A stretch of DNA of 64,000 bases from Euryodendron excelsum (GCA_033060915.1 CM065378.1:16217501-16281500), one strand, 5' to 3'; shown: positions 44,275 through 56,448, numbered from the stretch's first letter. Made by a program: numbers and translations. Notes: generated by a model not told the origin, from the letters alone.

Positions 44275-46084
44275 TTTGAGAGTTTACCGCATAATATAAA
44301 AAATAATAGCTGAAGCAAACAACTTAACAGCAAACAAGATTCTACTACGGCCCTGTAAATAATACGTAGATATCTATCTATCTGTACTATCTATATATGC
44401 AAATGTAGTGGGAGGCTCTAAGGCTTCCAAAATTCGATCTCTATTATTTTTAAAATCTTAAAATACTACGATGCCACGTGACACACCTAGCTCCCTCAAC
44501 CAATCAAACTCTTTTCTCCCTCTTTTATAAAGGAAACACAGAAAGAAATAAATAATAATTAAACAAAAAAATAATCATAAGAAATAATTAAAGGAGCTAA
44601 ATACTAACAAGAAAACACAAAAATAAACTAAAAGAAAAAACGACTATTCTATGGAAAAAATCTAGACTTTAATTCAATTCCTAAAATCTTTCCCTAAATT
44701 CTAATATCTCTCTTTAATTGATTTAGAATAACTCATCCTGTTCCTAGAATCTCAAAGAATATATTATCTCTTTCTTTATGTTTTATGGTGTGTTATTGAG
44801 TTAGCAAATTCTTCATGGCTTCCCAATTGTTAGAAACGTCCTCCCAAGCTCCAGCATGGGTTTTCTCATTTTTCCATCGAGCTTCTCATCCACTATGTCT
44901 GGCTCCAATCTGATCTGAGTCACTATCTTTTCTACATAATCTGTTATGCACTACCCATCACAATCTGTTTATGCACTACTCTCTTTTGTATCTCTCTTTG
45001 TTTTCACATATTTTTTCTCCCTATATTGATGTTTGTATTTTTCTCTTTGGTCCTCTGTGAAGGGTTAGTGATTTCACAACAATATTTTCATATAATCTCA
45101 AATGATGATTATTTATTTATTTTTGTTATAGGATATCAACGCCTTCAATCGATTACTCTTTCGGGCTCATGAAGGACCACTGTTCACATGAATCATGTTA
45201 ATCTCATGCAATGCATGAGTGATGGCTAGCCACAAGAAGACGTAAAAAATGATCAAACTTGATACCTCATATTTAACATGAAGGCAAGTTGACCATTGGG
45301 CCACCCTTGTGGTTTCGAATGATGATTAGTTGTTTAGCAACAAGTGTGAACTAGCAAGATTTTGTATGTGAGATAGTGTAGAAGAGATATTCACCATAAA
45401 CATATCAAGTTTTTAATTTTTTTGTTCATTTAATGCAATGGCCCATAAATTTAAATAGTTTATTTCATTTACATTATCAAGTTAACTTTGATACCATCAA
45501 CCCTGCAGGGTTATGGTGGAAGTGGTGACTGTGACCATGAAGTATGTGATTTAGGTCGCGGATTATGTTAGGTCTTCCGAATACAAGTTACAAGCAGTAT
45601 AATTGTAGGTGCTTAAAATTTGTATACATACCTCCACTGTAAAGCTCTGTATAACTTATCATATCCAGTTAATTCAGTTCATTATTTTTTAATAAATATC
45701 TAATTTACTTCTATGTTATTGAGAGAATTGTAAGATTCTGGGTGTAAATTTTCTTATTTTCTAATTTTATGGTCAAGAAATTTTTTTATGAAGTTATGGG
45801 CTGTGGTTATATCTCTTATGCCAAGTTATTATAGAATGTCATATGTGTTCTTAGAGTTCTACCAATTGTGCATGTTATAATAGGAAGCATAAATGCAAAA
45901 TTTAAAAAGTTGAATTTTGTGTTTCTGCCATATAATGACTTACAAAATTACGATGCTAATACATTGTGCATGTTGACAAGGATAGTTTTGCATAATTTAT
46001 ATGTTCATATTAGTACAAAGAGTTTAAAGACCAAAAATTTTTTAGAAACAAAATATTAATTGAAAAATCTCTTTATTTTAACAT
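44275..46084. other. AT-rich intergenic spacer
   Basis: No coding frame I believe. The sequence at about 44376-44420 (CTGTACTATCTATATATGCA, then GTGGGAGGC) looks like a Helitron-type 5' start, but I found no matching 3' hairpin with a CTRRT end. Confidence 0.4.
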
Positions 46085-46330
46085 GATGAAAAAAAAAAAG
46101 AAGCATTAATCAATGCACTAAATGAAGCATTACCTAATAACTTACCAAAATTATGTTGTTTTATATTAAAATTTATTTCCTTATATATAACCATAACATC
46201 ATTTATTTTCAATGAAGTTTTAAGTCAATTTATTTAAACCTTTCATTTTTATTTTTGTTGACTTGTTAACACCTCAATTAATGGAATAGAGATTTTCATT
46301 CCGACCATGGAATGAAAACGATCGTAATCC
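46085..46330. repeat. Segmental duplicate, copy 1 (copy 2 at 54305-55085)
   Basis: About 245 bp similar to 54305-54434 plus 54976-55085 in the same orientation. Shared blocks include CACTAAATGAAG-like sequence, TTGTTTTATATT, TTCCTTATATATAA, CCTCAAT and ACCATGGAATG. Copy 2 contains a MITE that copy 1 lacks. Confidence 0.7.
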
Positions 46331-46339
46331 ATAAGAGTG

Positions 46340-46560
46340 AGTACTCAAAAAAGAACATGCCATATGAAAGAAACATCTACAGTATTTCAATGTCATTATT
46401 ATTAAAGCATCACCAATTTAACAGGATCATTTTTGCTCGTCCACGAATGTTTCATTCAACCACACACGATTGATTCTCTTGAGAGATTTGGATAGTGGAA
46501 TAAGCAATTAGTGACCTCGAAGGAGAGTTTGCAAACATTCTAGATTTCCTTCACAAAATA
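46340..46560 (-). pseudogene. Remnant of a second LRK10-like kinase 3' end
   Basis: Sequence 46445-46550 aligns with the last codons and stop region of locus B (46975-47100), including TTTCATTCAA, GAGATTTGGAT, AGTGACCT and GAAGGAGAG. It has a deletion of about 28 bases. The preceding 46345-46430 also matches the 3' flank of B (46736-46816, with AAAGCATCACC and ATTTAACAGG). It is thus a decayed tandem copy of which only the 3' end survives. Confidence 0.75.
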
Positions 46561-46978
46561 TTAATCTATGTTTCAATTGTCGATTGTAAGCTTTGCTCCA
46601 GAATTCTTTAAGCTAGAAATTGCAATAAAGTGCTGCCTTTTTTTTTTTTTTTTTTTCATATTGTATGTATTGTAAACACTATTTTCTTTCAAGATTCCAT
46701 GCTTGATAATGAAGTTTGGGCTTTGAGAAGAGTCACAAAAATGGAACTTGCCATGCGAAACAAACATCTACAATATTTTAATAGTATATCGTCAAAGCAT
46801 CACCCATTTAACAGGTGTACGTGATTGTACAATTTGATTCTCCTACAGGAGAGAAGCCACTGATTGCAGTTTATGCCAATCTAAAATGGACAGAGTGCTT
46901 GACCTTCCTTAAACGGCATTTGTTGTTTTCTGATAAAGAGAAAACATCTTCATATTGACCTAATCGAAGATGCATGTT

Positions 46979-48126
46979 TCATTCAATCTCACATGATTCT
47001 TTATCTTCCGAGATTTGGATGGTGGAGGAAGTAATTAGTGACCTTGAAGGAGAGGACAAGAATGGCTCTGGAGGAACTTGCAAAGATTCCAGATCTCCTT
47101 CAAGCATGTCAATCACTTTGCTCATTGCTGGTCTATCTGATGGACGAGCTTGTGTGCACCATAGACCAACCAATATCATCTTTCGTGCAACCTTTTCGTC
47201 CTCTACAGATTTAATCCCACAAAGTCCTAGATCTACATCACGTTCAAGCTTCTTGTAGATTGAATGCGGGAAATATATTTCACTACTATTCTCAACATGT
47301 TCACCATTGTTTTGCCTTACCCCAACCATCTCTAGGAGTAGCATTCCATAGCTATAGACATCAGCCTTGTTTGAGACTCTTCCAAAATGCCTCGAGAAGA
47401 CTTCAGGCGCTATGTACCCAACAGTTCCTCGTGCATACATCATTGATACAATACTCTCTTTCTTAGGACACAATTTCGCAAGCCCAAAATCAGAAATCTT
47501 TGGACAGAAGTCTTCATCTAAAAGAATGTTATGGGGTTTTATGTCAAAATGAAAGATGCGTGTTCCACAACCACGGTGTAAGTACTCCAATCCTCGGGCA
47601 ACCCCGACAGCAATTTTGTGCAATATGTTCCATTCTAAGTCACTATTTGTCTGTTGAGTCTTTTTGCTATATATGAACTTGTCAAGAGATCCATTTGGCA
47701 TGTACTCATAGATAAGAGCTCTTTTGGAACCCTCAAAACAATACCCTAGAAGACTTACAACGTTCACATGGGAAGTCCTACTAATGCTGGCAACCTCATT
47801 TATGAATTCTTCTCCATTACCCTTTGTTTCATTCAGAAGCTTCACTGCTACAGGATATCCATCAACAAGCTTGCCTTTATACACATCGCCATAGCCTCCT
47901 TGACCTAGTTTATCTTGGAAATAATTGGTTACTTTCTTTAGGCTTAAGTAACTATATCTCTTTGGCGCAAGTGATCCATTAACCTTCAAGAAAGCCTTGA
48001 CATTGTAGTCCGCCGTCGTTGATTTCTTCCAAAAGAATATTGAGATGTATGATGAGCTTCTCTTTCTTATCCAGAAAATCAGAGAGGCACAAGCGACTAA
48101 AGTTGTAGTTCCAATGGTTGAAATGA
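46979..48126 (-). CDS. LRK10L: LRK10-like receptor kinase, locus B, transmembrane and kinase exon
   Basis: Uninterrupted exon from the acceptor at 48127-48128 (TTGTAG) to the stop at 46979. It encodes a transmembrane helix (ISTIGTTTLVACASLIFWI), a basic stop-transfer, a juxtamembrane segment ending in NGSLAPKRYSYLSLKKVTNY, and a full kinase domain. Motifs are GQGGYGDVYKG, VAVKLL, HFDIKPHN, DFGLAKL, GTVGYIAPEVFS, DVYSYGMLLLEMVG and SDRPAMSKVIDMLEGD. HFD instead of HRD makes it a non-RD kinase, as is normal for the LRK10L2/PR5K-like branch linked to immune signalling. All catalytic residues other than that Arg are present. The ectodomain exon is not visible upstream, so expression as a full receptor is unproven. 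Confidence 0.9.
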
Positions 48127-48342
48127 CTACAAAGCAGGAAAGATGTTAAGTAGTGCAATAATCTGTGACACCCAAAATTTTTTAAAGTAATTTAACTATC
48201 ATTTTATAAAATCAAAATTATTTCCTTTGTTCGAAGAAGATTATGGTAAATAAATATCTTCGAGAACTTTTTTCCCTTAGAAGAAGAAAGTTTTATATGC
48301 GTTGCAAGGACCAAACGTAGAAGCAAATTTCATTAAAGATAC

Positions 48343-48378
48343 CTATTGCAATGATCAGCCTCAAATTTGTCTTTCTAC
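48343..48378 (-). CDS. LRK10L: LRK10-like locus B, 36-bp middle exon
   Basis: 36 bases between TTTTGCAG and GTATCT on the minus strand, encoding RKTNLRLIIAI with split codons at both ends. Phase fits the kinase exon (ATA G/TC gives Ile-Val). Same length and place as the locus-A exon at 4530-4565. Confidence 0.8.
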
Positions 48379-48616
48379 CTGCAAAACAATAACACGCCAT
48401 TAACTAGAAAGGCATAATCTTGGAAGCTATTTACACCATTAAGCGTTTTAGCATTTATATGTACTTCATGTATTTGATTAACCCTTGTCAGGGCCAAACC
48501 ACAAAAAAAAAAAAAAAAACCAATAATACTAGTAAGAAAAAAATAAAAAATATTGATCCATGTCAGGGAATTCCAATGAACTAGAGGACTAATCTGACAA
48601 CGATTTTCATTTCTAC

Positions 48617-48931
48617 ATGGTATTAGGCCCTAGGTTCAAAAGGGTCCTTTTTTTTCTTTTTAAAGTGGTTCTCATGGCTTCCACTTCTACTTGTTCCTCC
48701 TCCAACATTAATTTTCTTGTGGTTTCCGACGATCTCATTTCTTCCAACTATCTCATTTGGAAAGCCTCAATGGTTCTCATCGTCCAAAGTTTCGAATTTG
48801 ATGGTCATATTGAATATGAATCGTTTCGTCATTATCTTGATGACAAAACTCAGCAACTAGTAAATTCTCTCTTGATTCAAAAGAAAAGGTCTGTAGTCTC
48901 GGGTATCAAAAGGTCAATTACTGATGTCTAA
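48617..48931 (+). pseudogene. Copia gag fragment
   Basis: Plus-strand frame with MASTSTCSSSNINFLVV, SSNYLIWKASMVLIVQSFEF and HYLDDKTQQLVNSLL. This is the N-terminal part of a Ty1/copia gag (gag_3/UBN2 type). A TGGTATTAGGCCC sequence at 48618-48630 resembles a copia primer-binding site. The rest of the element is absent. It sits within or just upstream of the locus-B intron. Confidence 0.65.
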
Positions 48932-49866
48932 TGATTATAGCTTAAAATTGCACTTTTATATTAGTTTTAACAAGAAGTTATTATAATTTTTTAGTTTTTA
49001 TTTTCTCTATTTATAGGTGAATATGTGGTTTTACTTTTCATCATTGCATATAAATGTTCTCATGGTTAAATAGGTGTTGTTAACTGAAGGAACCGTGAGT
49101 CTGAGCGGTCCCAAGTGTTGAAGGCCTTGCTACCAGGTTAAATCACCACTTGACATAAAAATTTAAGTTGTTAGATAAGGGTCTTAACAATGTACATCAA
49201 GCTAACATGTATATTTATACTAGCTAAGGTTAGGAAAGAAACTTTTAATGAATATTATTTGTTCTTTGATCTTCCATTGTTCTTCAATGCATGAATCTTA
49301 TAACTGATTTCTTCATATGTTTTTAAAAAGTTTTTGCTCATTGTTAACTTCGCGTGCATGCGAATCAAGTAAATTGTTTTTTCAAAGTTGTGACTAATCC
49401 ATTATAAGATTAATCTTATAGTTATATGTTTTTTTTTACAAAATCACTGCTTTATTTTGTGATTGGAATCACTTTTTAATTGATTTTCAATTGACTTATA
49501 AAAAGTGATCAAGAATAAATATTATAAGTTTCTTAAAAGTGGAACTCCGATGCCTTAACTTTCTCGTCATAATTATTTTAAATTCATATTTTCTACTTAT
49601 GTTCTCGGTCCTGCCAATCCTTGTAGTTTAGCATTTATACTTCCAATATTATATTACTTTGTAACAACCTGCACTTGAATTTGTTATAGCATCTAATATG
49701 AATTTGCTATCATGTATGTTTGACTAGAACAAAATGCCAATTGGAATGGGCTTGATTTCATCAGTCCTATGCCATAAAAATCGTTCTCTAAGTCGCAAGA
49801 CATGAATTATATTTTAAAAATTCGATAGGCTGCATTCGGCTGCAGGATAGGGTTGGGTTGAATTGG
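48932..49866. other. AT-rich spacer
   Basis: No gene or repeat I can define. It may be part of an intron of locus B or the remainder of the copia fragment's insertion zone. Confidence 0.4.
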
Positions 49867-49871
49867 ATTAG

Positions 49872-50789
49872 TGTAGGTACTTGGAATCTACGTACCCATA
49901 TATCTCTAGGTGTCATTTGGGTCAACATGCTATGTCATCTATACGTGGCACTTGGATCAAAATGCAATGTCACATCCACATGGCAAGCTCTAGGAGTCTC
50001 ATGCCTCGCTCACAGCTAGGCTCGTTGTTATGTGAAGCTCACCTTCAGCAAGACTCTCCCCTCAGCAAGGCTCTCCATTAGCGAGGATCAACCTTCGTAC
50101 CCTCCCGCTTGGGACCTCATACAGAATATGGATTGGAGGTTAGAATTAAAAGGAACCGTTGAGCTGATCGCCCATCGGGCGATCATGGGGCCTATTCCAT
50201 CAACCAGCTAAGAGAGAGAGACTACCTCCCAGATTGCACTCAAGTGCAAGATCAATTAAGATCCAATCAAATCTTTTGAGATCAATAAATGTCATTCACC
50301 ATTTAATGCCCATTTCTTTACTATTAATGTAACCTACATTGCATTAGATATGTTGCCACGTGGCATTACCTAGCTGGAGGAGCAACTCACATCCACTGAA
50401 GGTGTGAGGTGACAATCTCTATCAAATCAGACTGGCAGAGCTGACATAGCCACCCAAAGTCATGATGACTCCGCCGCTCGTCCAATCAAGAATTGCCACG
50501 TGGCAGCATCGTCAGCCATAATTCTCACTATAAATACCTGAGTTATTTATGACTCTAGGTGAGATGATCTGGATACTCCACAATTGGTTGCTTTGCCTGA
50601 GAATCCACCATGGATGCTCCAGCCCTGAGCTAAATATACACACAGCCAATCCTTTCTCTCTCTCTCTTGGCTGCCTTTGGTTGTCTCCTCGCCACCTCCG
50701 GGATGCTCAAGCCACGTCAGTGCCCGCTAGAATTCCCAGAAGGACCCCAGGTTAGTCAACCTTGCCCTTGTTGGTCCACTTTACAAACA
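49872..50789 (+). repeat. 5' LTR of the 3.6-kb element
   Basis: 918 bp; includes about 190 bp (near 50003-50195) missing from the 3' LTR. Part of this extra block (TATGTGAAGCTCACCTTCAG) resembles interior sequence near 52540. Confidence 0.85.
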
Positions 50790-50859
50790 ACACTCTATTT
50801 GGGAAGACTGGTGCTCGCTGTTCATGGCACCTCCAGAAGAAGGTGGAGCTCAACTTCAT

Positions 50860-52733
50860 CATAGTTGTTGGAGAGTGCTAAGGGTCCTAACTAGCTATCC
50901 TCTTGTTCTCCTTCGAAGGAGCATGTTTTTCAGCACCTTCATCAGCCGATCGTCATCCTATCCTCTTGTTCTCCATTGAAGGAGCATGCTTTTAAGCACC
51001 TTGATCAGCCAATCGTCGCCCTATCCTTTTGTTCTCCATAACAAGATAAGATCTAAACTCTTTACATTCTGAAGTTCTGCCATGTGTATTTCTCCAAAAC
51101 ATGATAAGATTTGACTTCTTTATATGTTGAAGATTCATTTGTGTTGCTCCATCATCTCCATGATCTACACTTTATTTCATTTTCCTTTGATCTGTCTTAC
51201 AATTTTCATAAATCTGAACATGCTTCCATGGAGGGATTTGAGTTTATGTCCTATGTGTCTTATAAAGCTTCAATATTTAGTCTTGAGAATTTGTTGCTCG
51301 TTTTCTTTTAAGCCCCATCATATCTCCAGTCATGGGTGCAAATATATATATATACTAAGTTTCACATGGCATCTGACAAAAGGCAATGACTTTTCAAACA
51401 TTTCATCATTATAAGTCTTTACCTTCCCAATGCATGGTTATAGTTCTTTCCCATCACTTGTAAAGTCGGACATGATTCCTAACATGAGTAATAACTTTTC
51501 AATAAAGTTTATCATTATCAAATTTCATCTTGTCCTTTAATATTATATTTTATGTAAAAAGTACTTGACTTCACATGGCTTCCTATGGAGGCATCACCCG
51601 AGCTCTTCTTTCAAGATCGCCACTTCATGTTCAAAGCCTACAGCACCCTTGAGAAGTTGCAATTTTCTTCTTAACATCCCCTATGCTCCTTGATATCTTG
51701 GCAAGATCGCAGAAGTTAGATCCATAATCTTTAAGATCACCACTTCATGTTCAACGCCTATAACACCTTTAAGAAGTTGCAATTTTCATCTTAACATCCT
51801 CTAGGTTCCTTGATATCTTGGCAAGATCGCAGAAGTCAGATCCCCAATCTTCAAGTCATCTAACTCTTCCCACAATTTACTTAATATCCTAATGGATAAT
51901 AAAGTCAAGAGCGGGCCCAACCCTCCTTGCCCCGGATGATCCTTTACAAGTTCAGCTTTGTTGCCTTTTTTCCCATCAAAACATGCTAACTCGAGGGCTC
52001 ACTTATACAGGCTTCGCGCCCTGTGGCTTCTCCAAAAATGGGCAATCCCCATTTTTTCTCCAAGCGGGCCTAACCCCATGAGTTTTCCAAAAATGGGCAA
52101 CCCCCAATTTGTCAAGCACTGCAAGGCTTCGAGCCTTACTTGGGCACCTCAGGTTATCATCATGCAGGTAGCCTCGAGGGCTCACTTATACAAGCTTTGT
52201 GCCCTATCTCCTATAAGCTCTGCACCTGCCCCTTTACAAGGCTACGCGCCTAACACATTATCAGGTTCCATGCCTACCCCTCTCATAGGGCTCCACACCT
52301 TGCCCCCTTTTTTCAAGTTATGGCACGCTCTACGCCTAACCCTTTTTGCAGGTTATGGCGGCATGCTCTGCATCTAACCCCTTTTGTAGGTTTATATAGG
52401 ATCCACGACTAAACCCTTTTGCAGCTTCCTACATCACCCAGTGAACTTGGGCTGAACATTACTCAATAAACCTGGCCACACACAAGCCAATGCAAACAAA
52501 CATCTTTTTGGAGCTCACCCTCAGTCAGGCTCGCCCTTATGTGAAGCTCGCCTTCAGCAAAGCCTCCCCTTCAAGGGCAACACTTGTATCAACACTTGCA
52601 AGCAACTATTTAGATGGAACCCCTCGTTTGTCAAAGTTCCAACCTCTTGAGAAGAATCATCATCAACTGGCATGCATGCGCACTCTCATTTGCTCATAAC
52701 AGCACGCTCGCAGGGGGCTTACATGTAGGTACT
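50860..52733. other. Interior of the 3.6-kb LTR element
   Basis: Non-coding. Three tandem units of about 60-75 bp (CTATCCTCTTGTTCTCC, GAAGGAGCATG) lie at about 50897-51060. A pair of near-identical units of about 120 bp (TTCAAGATCGCCACTTCATG-like) spans about 51618-51860. Pro-rich pseudo-frames at 51958-52420 reflect repeated GCTCCGCGCCTAACCCCTT-like units. Confidence 0.65.
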
Positions 52734-53322
52734 TGGAATTTACTTGCCCATATATCTCTACGTGCACTTGGGTCAACATGCTGTGTCACTTGGGTTAGCA
52801 TGCCATGTTATCTATACATGACACTTGGATCAACATGCAATGTCACCTCCACGTGGCAAGCTCTAGGAGTCCCATCAACTAGCTAAGAGAGAGAGAGACT
52901 ACCTCCTAGATTGCACTCAAGTGCAAGATCAATTAAGATCTAATTAGATCTTTTGAGATCAATCAATGTAATTTGCCGTTTAATGTCCATTTCTTTACCA
53001 TTAATTCTACTTGTATTGCATTAGATATGATGCCACGTGGCATCACTTGGCTGGAGTAACTCACATCCACTGAAGGTGTGAGGTGGCAATCTCTATCAAA
53101 TCAAACTGGCAGAGCTGACATAGCCACCCAAAGTCATGATGACTTCACCTCCCGTCCAATCAGGGATCGCCACGTGGTAGCATCGTCAGCCCTAATTCTC
53201 ACTATAAATACTAGAGTTATTTATGACTCTAGATGAGATGATCTGGATACTCTACAACTGGTTGCTTCGCCTGAGAATCCACCATGGATGCTCCAACCCT
53301 GAGCTAAATATAAACATAGTCA

Positions 53323-53364
<42 letters not shown>

Positions 53365-53483
53365 CCGCCTTTGGTTCTCTCCTCGTCACCTCCAGGAGGC
53401 TCGAGCCACGTTAGTGCCCTCTAGGATTCCCAAAAAGGCCTCAGGTTAGTCAACCTTGCCCTCACCGGTCCACTCCACAAACA
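52734..53483 (+). repeat. 3' LTR of the 3.6-kb element
   Basis: 750 bp. The CT microsatellite inside it (53328-53361) is much longer than the matching run in the 5' LTR (about 50657-50669). Confidence 0.88.
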
Positions 53484-53488
53484 ATTAG

Positions 53489-54304
53489 TAACCATGGAAA
53501 CTTGAAAATCAGGAGAAAAAATAATATCCTAGTACTTTTAGATGAGGATTTCACTAGATCAAATTGATGACATTCCTCACAGTCGAGTGTTTTGTTTCCT
53601 AAATCTTAAATTTGGTGATAGAATTAATCTTGAATAATACTCTTCGATCATATGGCTTTAAGGAATGTGTTAGAATTTATGAATTTCTTGTGTTTCACCC
53701 ATGGTATTAGGGTGTCCACAATGTCTGTATGTTGACATAGTGATCGATGAAGATGAATAGATAACGATAAAGAGATATGATAAGAAAGGGGGGCCATCCC
53801 TTTGTTAGTACATGGAAGGAATTTAGAAGTGTGCTTACGAGAGTTTTCCTTTTTAGTTTTAATTTTAAATATTTACTTCTATAAATTTTTTATTATATTT
53901 TTGGAGGAGTAATAACTTCATTCAACCATGAATGTGCATTGAAAAATATACAATTGATGTCACGAGGATGTAGAATGTTTAAGAATTTTTCTTTAGTACT
54001 TGATCAATGGTTTTGGGTATGGTATTTTACAAAATCTCAACCCTTAAATAAAGAATAAGGAAAAATCTCACCACTCTTAAATGAAAGATATGGAAAAATC
54101 TGACCATTGGATAAAGTCTTTGCAAAACACGCGCTCAATTAGTGATGGTTTTGATGAAAAAGCAATAAACAAAAGTACCTGTAGTTAACAAAAATAAGAC
54201 AATGGTTACCATAAATGTAACCCAAAACTAAGTGTTTTGAATAACAATTCAAAGGATGAGACTGGCGTAAAACATCAAGGAATTGGATCCTCGCCATGTA
54301 ATGG
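53489..54304. other. AT-rich spacer
   Basis: No gene or defined repeat seen. Confidence 0.4.
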
Positions 54305-55085
54305 AGATCTTCATTCTATCAATCAATGGACTAAATGAAGTCTTATCAAATATGTTACCAAAAGAACGTTGTTTTATATTGTAATTTATTTTCTTATATA
54401 TAATTATAAAATCAATTATTTTTAATAATTTTTAGGATTAATTATGACACCACCTCCTGAACTATGATTCAGTATCACTAAACCTTCATAAACTCTAAAA
54501 CACAACATCTTGACCTCTAAACTACTAATTTGTATCAATCGACACATTTTATTAGCAATCCATTAGGAAAATATATGAAAAATTATTATGTGACTTGCTA
54601 ATATTAAAAAAAAAGTATAGTTTTATACTTAAATTAATCTTCTCTTATTATAATAATTGTCTAATGCTTGAAATGCCATTTGAAATGGTGTGTAAACATA
54701 GGGGCACTTCAAGGGACGTTTCAGTCATTAGACAATTATTACAAAAAAAGAAAGTTAATTTACATATAAAATCATAGTTTGTAAATATGTGCAAGTCACA
54801 TGACAATTTTACATATACTTTCCTAATAAATTGCTTAGAATATTGCTAATAGGGGTGTTGTTTGAAATAAATTGATAGTATAAAGGGTCAACGTGTTACG
54901 TTTTAAAGTTTAAGGAGGCTTAGTAATATTGAGTCATAATTTAAAGGGTGTTGTTGTAATTAAACTTAATTTTTAAATCAACTCATCCGTGCCCTTTATT
55001 TTTATTTGAGTTGATGTGTCAATACCTCAATCAATACAATGGTGATCTTCATTTTAACCATGGAATGGAGATGATATTTATCCTT
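54305..55085. repeat. Segmental duplicate, copy 2, with a MITE inserted
   Basis: Matches 46085-46330 on either side of the MITE at 54435-54966. Copy 1 acts as an approximate empty site. Confidence 0.7.
54435..54966. mobile_element. Mutator-like MITE with long inverted repeats
   Basis: 532 bp flanked by a perfect 9-bp duplication TAATTTTTA (54426-54434 and 54967-54975). The two ends are inverted repeats of roughly 170 bp (about 54435-54600 against 54800-54966), with shared blocks such as TTAGCAAT, ATTAGGAAA and ATGTGACTTGC. A 9-bp duplication and long terminal inverted repeats indicate a Mutator-derived foldback-type MITE. There is no ORF of note. Confidence 0.85.
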
Positions 55086-55208
55086 CGAGCAAAGAGGTGA
55101 GAATGGCTAAGGTACCGGTACCCAAAGTCACCACAATTTCCAATCTTCAAAGGAAAGATAGTACGATACAATTCAATTGAGTGGTCAAACTATTTTGCTA
55201 AAGAAAAG

Positions 55209-55209
<1 letters not shown>

Positions 55210-55254
<45 letters not shown>
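55210..55254. repeat. AG microsatellite
   Basis: Uninterrupted AG run of about 44 bases. Confidence 0.97.
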
Positions 55255-55257
<3 letters not shown>

Positions 55258-55498
55258 CTCCTTGAGACTGAATTCTAGATAGCAGCCAAAGGAGAAGTTC
55301 TGCCATGACCTTTCAACTAAATAACTTTGGAATCTTTAGTTGATCATAAACGAGGCAATTGTTTACAGATAGTGCCAAACTCTATGCTCATCAAAGAATA
55401 GGCTCAGGACAATTGGGACAAATTGAATAACTTCCTAATTATGGTATCAGTTGATGATGTAGTGAATTTGTTCGTCCTTCCCAACCTCTGATGCAAAC

Positions 55499-56353
55499 TG
55501 TTAGGGTGATGAATCCTCCTGCTTGGGGCACTGGTGTGGTGTCTGCCAAAGATACTCTGATACCAAAGTTAGGCTAGAGATAAATGGACAGAGTAACAAT
55601 GCTCAAGGGTTGATGTGTGTCGTACCTCTATTGGAAATGATGACTGCCCTCTTTATAGGGATATTGGCAAGGAGTGTGGCTAGAATCGTGGGCACCTTAA
55701 TGGGAGAGATGATCATGCCCCCTGATTGCGCATCAAGGATCTTGGGTAGGGGGGGTGTGCCATGCCTTCATGTTAGGCCTCATCAGCCATGCCCCCAGTG
55801 AGGGACGAAACCGCTTCTATCATGGGATTGTGAAGGCTGACTATTAGGCGAGAATCTCGAAGTACGTGCCTTAGTGGCAACGCCTGGTGCGCTACTGGTA
55901 CTCTGTCCTTGAAGGCTTGTCGACGGGCCTGGTCAGGAAGTTTGAGGGCCCGGGTTAGAATTGCGGCTCGGGCTCGCCTGGTCTACCTATTGGGAGCAGA
56001 CCAGCCAAACTTATCGTATTATCAGATGCCTCCAATTCCCTTGGCAGCTCGGGCTGTCCGGTGGGAATTTTGAAAAGCCGCGGGCAACCACCCCTGGGGC
56101 GCATTTATGGCGCCGTAAACCGTCATGATTACTACACCTGCTGAATCGATGCGTCCCTTGTGCTTCCGCCACATGGCATTGTAGGGTTGGGCCTCGTACG
56201 TCGATTGGACGTGACCATTGTGGGCCGTCCGATCTAAGGGTCTTGGGCAGATCTGTGCCATTGATTTCGAATGCAAGGGGTCTATAAGACCTTGGCGATT
56301 TGCCAAGAGGCCCCCTATTTCGCACATTTCTTCGAGCTATACATTTGGGCAAC
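55499..56353 (-). repeat. Probable 3' LTR of Tat-2 (boundaries tentative)
   Basis: Inferred from its place after the antisense ORF and from a purine-rich minus-strand tract (AAGGAAGGAAAAGT, 56354-56367) followed by TG. A TATA-like box lies near 56280 on the minus strand. The left end is chosen at a TG/CA-compatible site near 55499 and could be off by up to 100 bases. Confidence 0.4.
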
Positions 56354-56448
56354 TTTTCCTTCCTTCACCCTTTTTCTTTTTGCCATTGTTAGTTGTTTGG
56401 AGTGACTTCAAACTTTTTCTCCCACCTTAGTATTCATTAAGGTACTGT

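Larger units (their letters stand above)
49872..53483 (+). mobile_element. Non-autonomous LTR retrotransposon (LARD/TRIM-like), no coding capacity
   Basis: LTRs 49872-50789 and 52734-53483 in direct orientation, TGTAGGTACTTGG...ACAAACA, with an interior of 1.9 kb. Each LTR has a TATA box (CACTATAAATAC, near 50528 and 53205). A purine-rich CGCAGGGGGCTTA precedes the second LTR, supporting plus orientation. No gag or pol motif is present. The superfamily cannot be told from the sequence. No clear primer-binding site follows the first LTR. Confidence 0.85.
49867..53488. repeat. Target-site duplication ATTAG of the 3.6-kb LTR element
   Basis: ATTAG at 49867-49871 and 53484-53488 exactly flanks the element. 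Confidence 0.9.

Noticed and set aside
44376..44430. Helitron 5' terminus
   Set aside because: Only a vague likeness; no 3' hairpin with CTRRT and no helicase were found.
51958..52377. 139-codon frame in the 3.6-kb LTR element
   Set aside because: It is built from degenerate repeats of GCTC/CCTAACCCC; no gag or pol motif and no conserved start.
55540..55575. GATACTCTGATACCAAAG as a primer-binding site (minus strand TGGTATCAGAG)
   Set aside because: No LTR end adjoins it, and the Tat-2 3' LTR should not be followed by a primer site; probably chance or a remnant.
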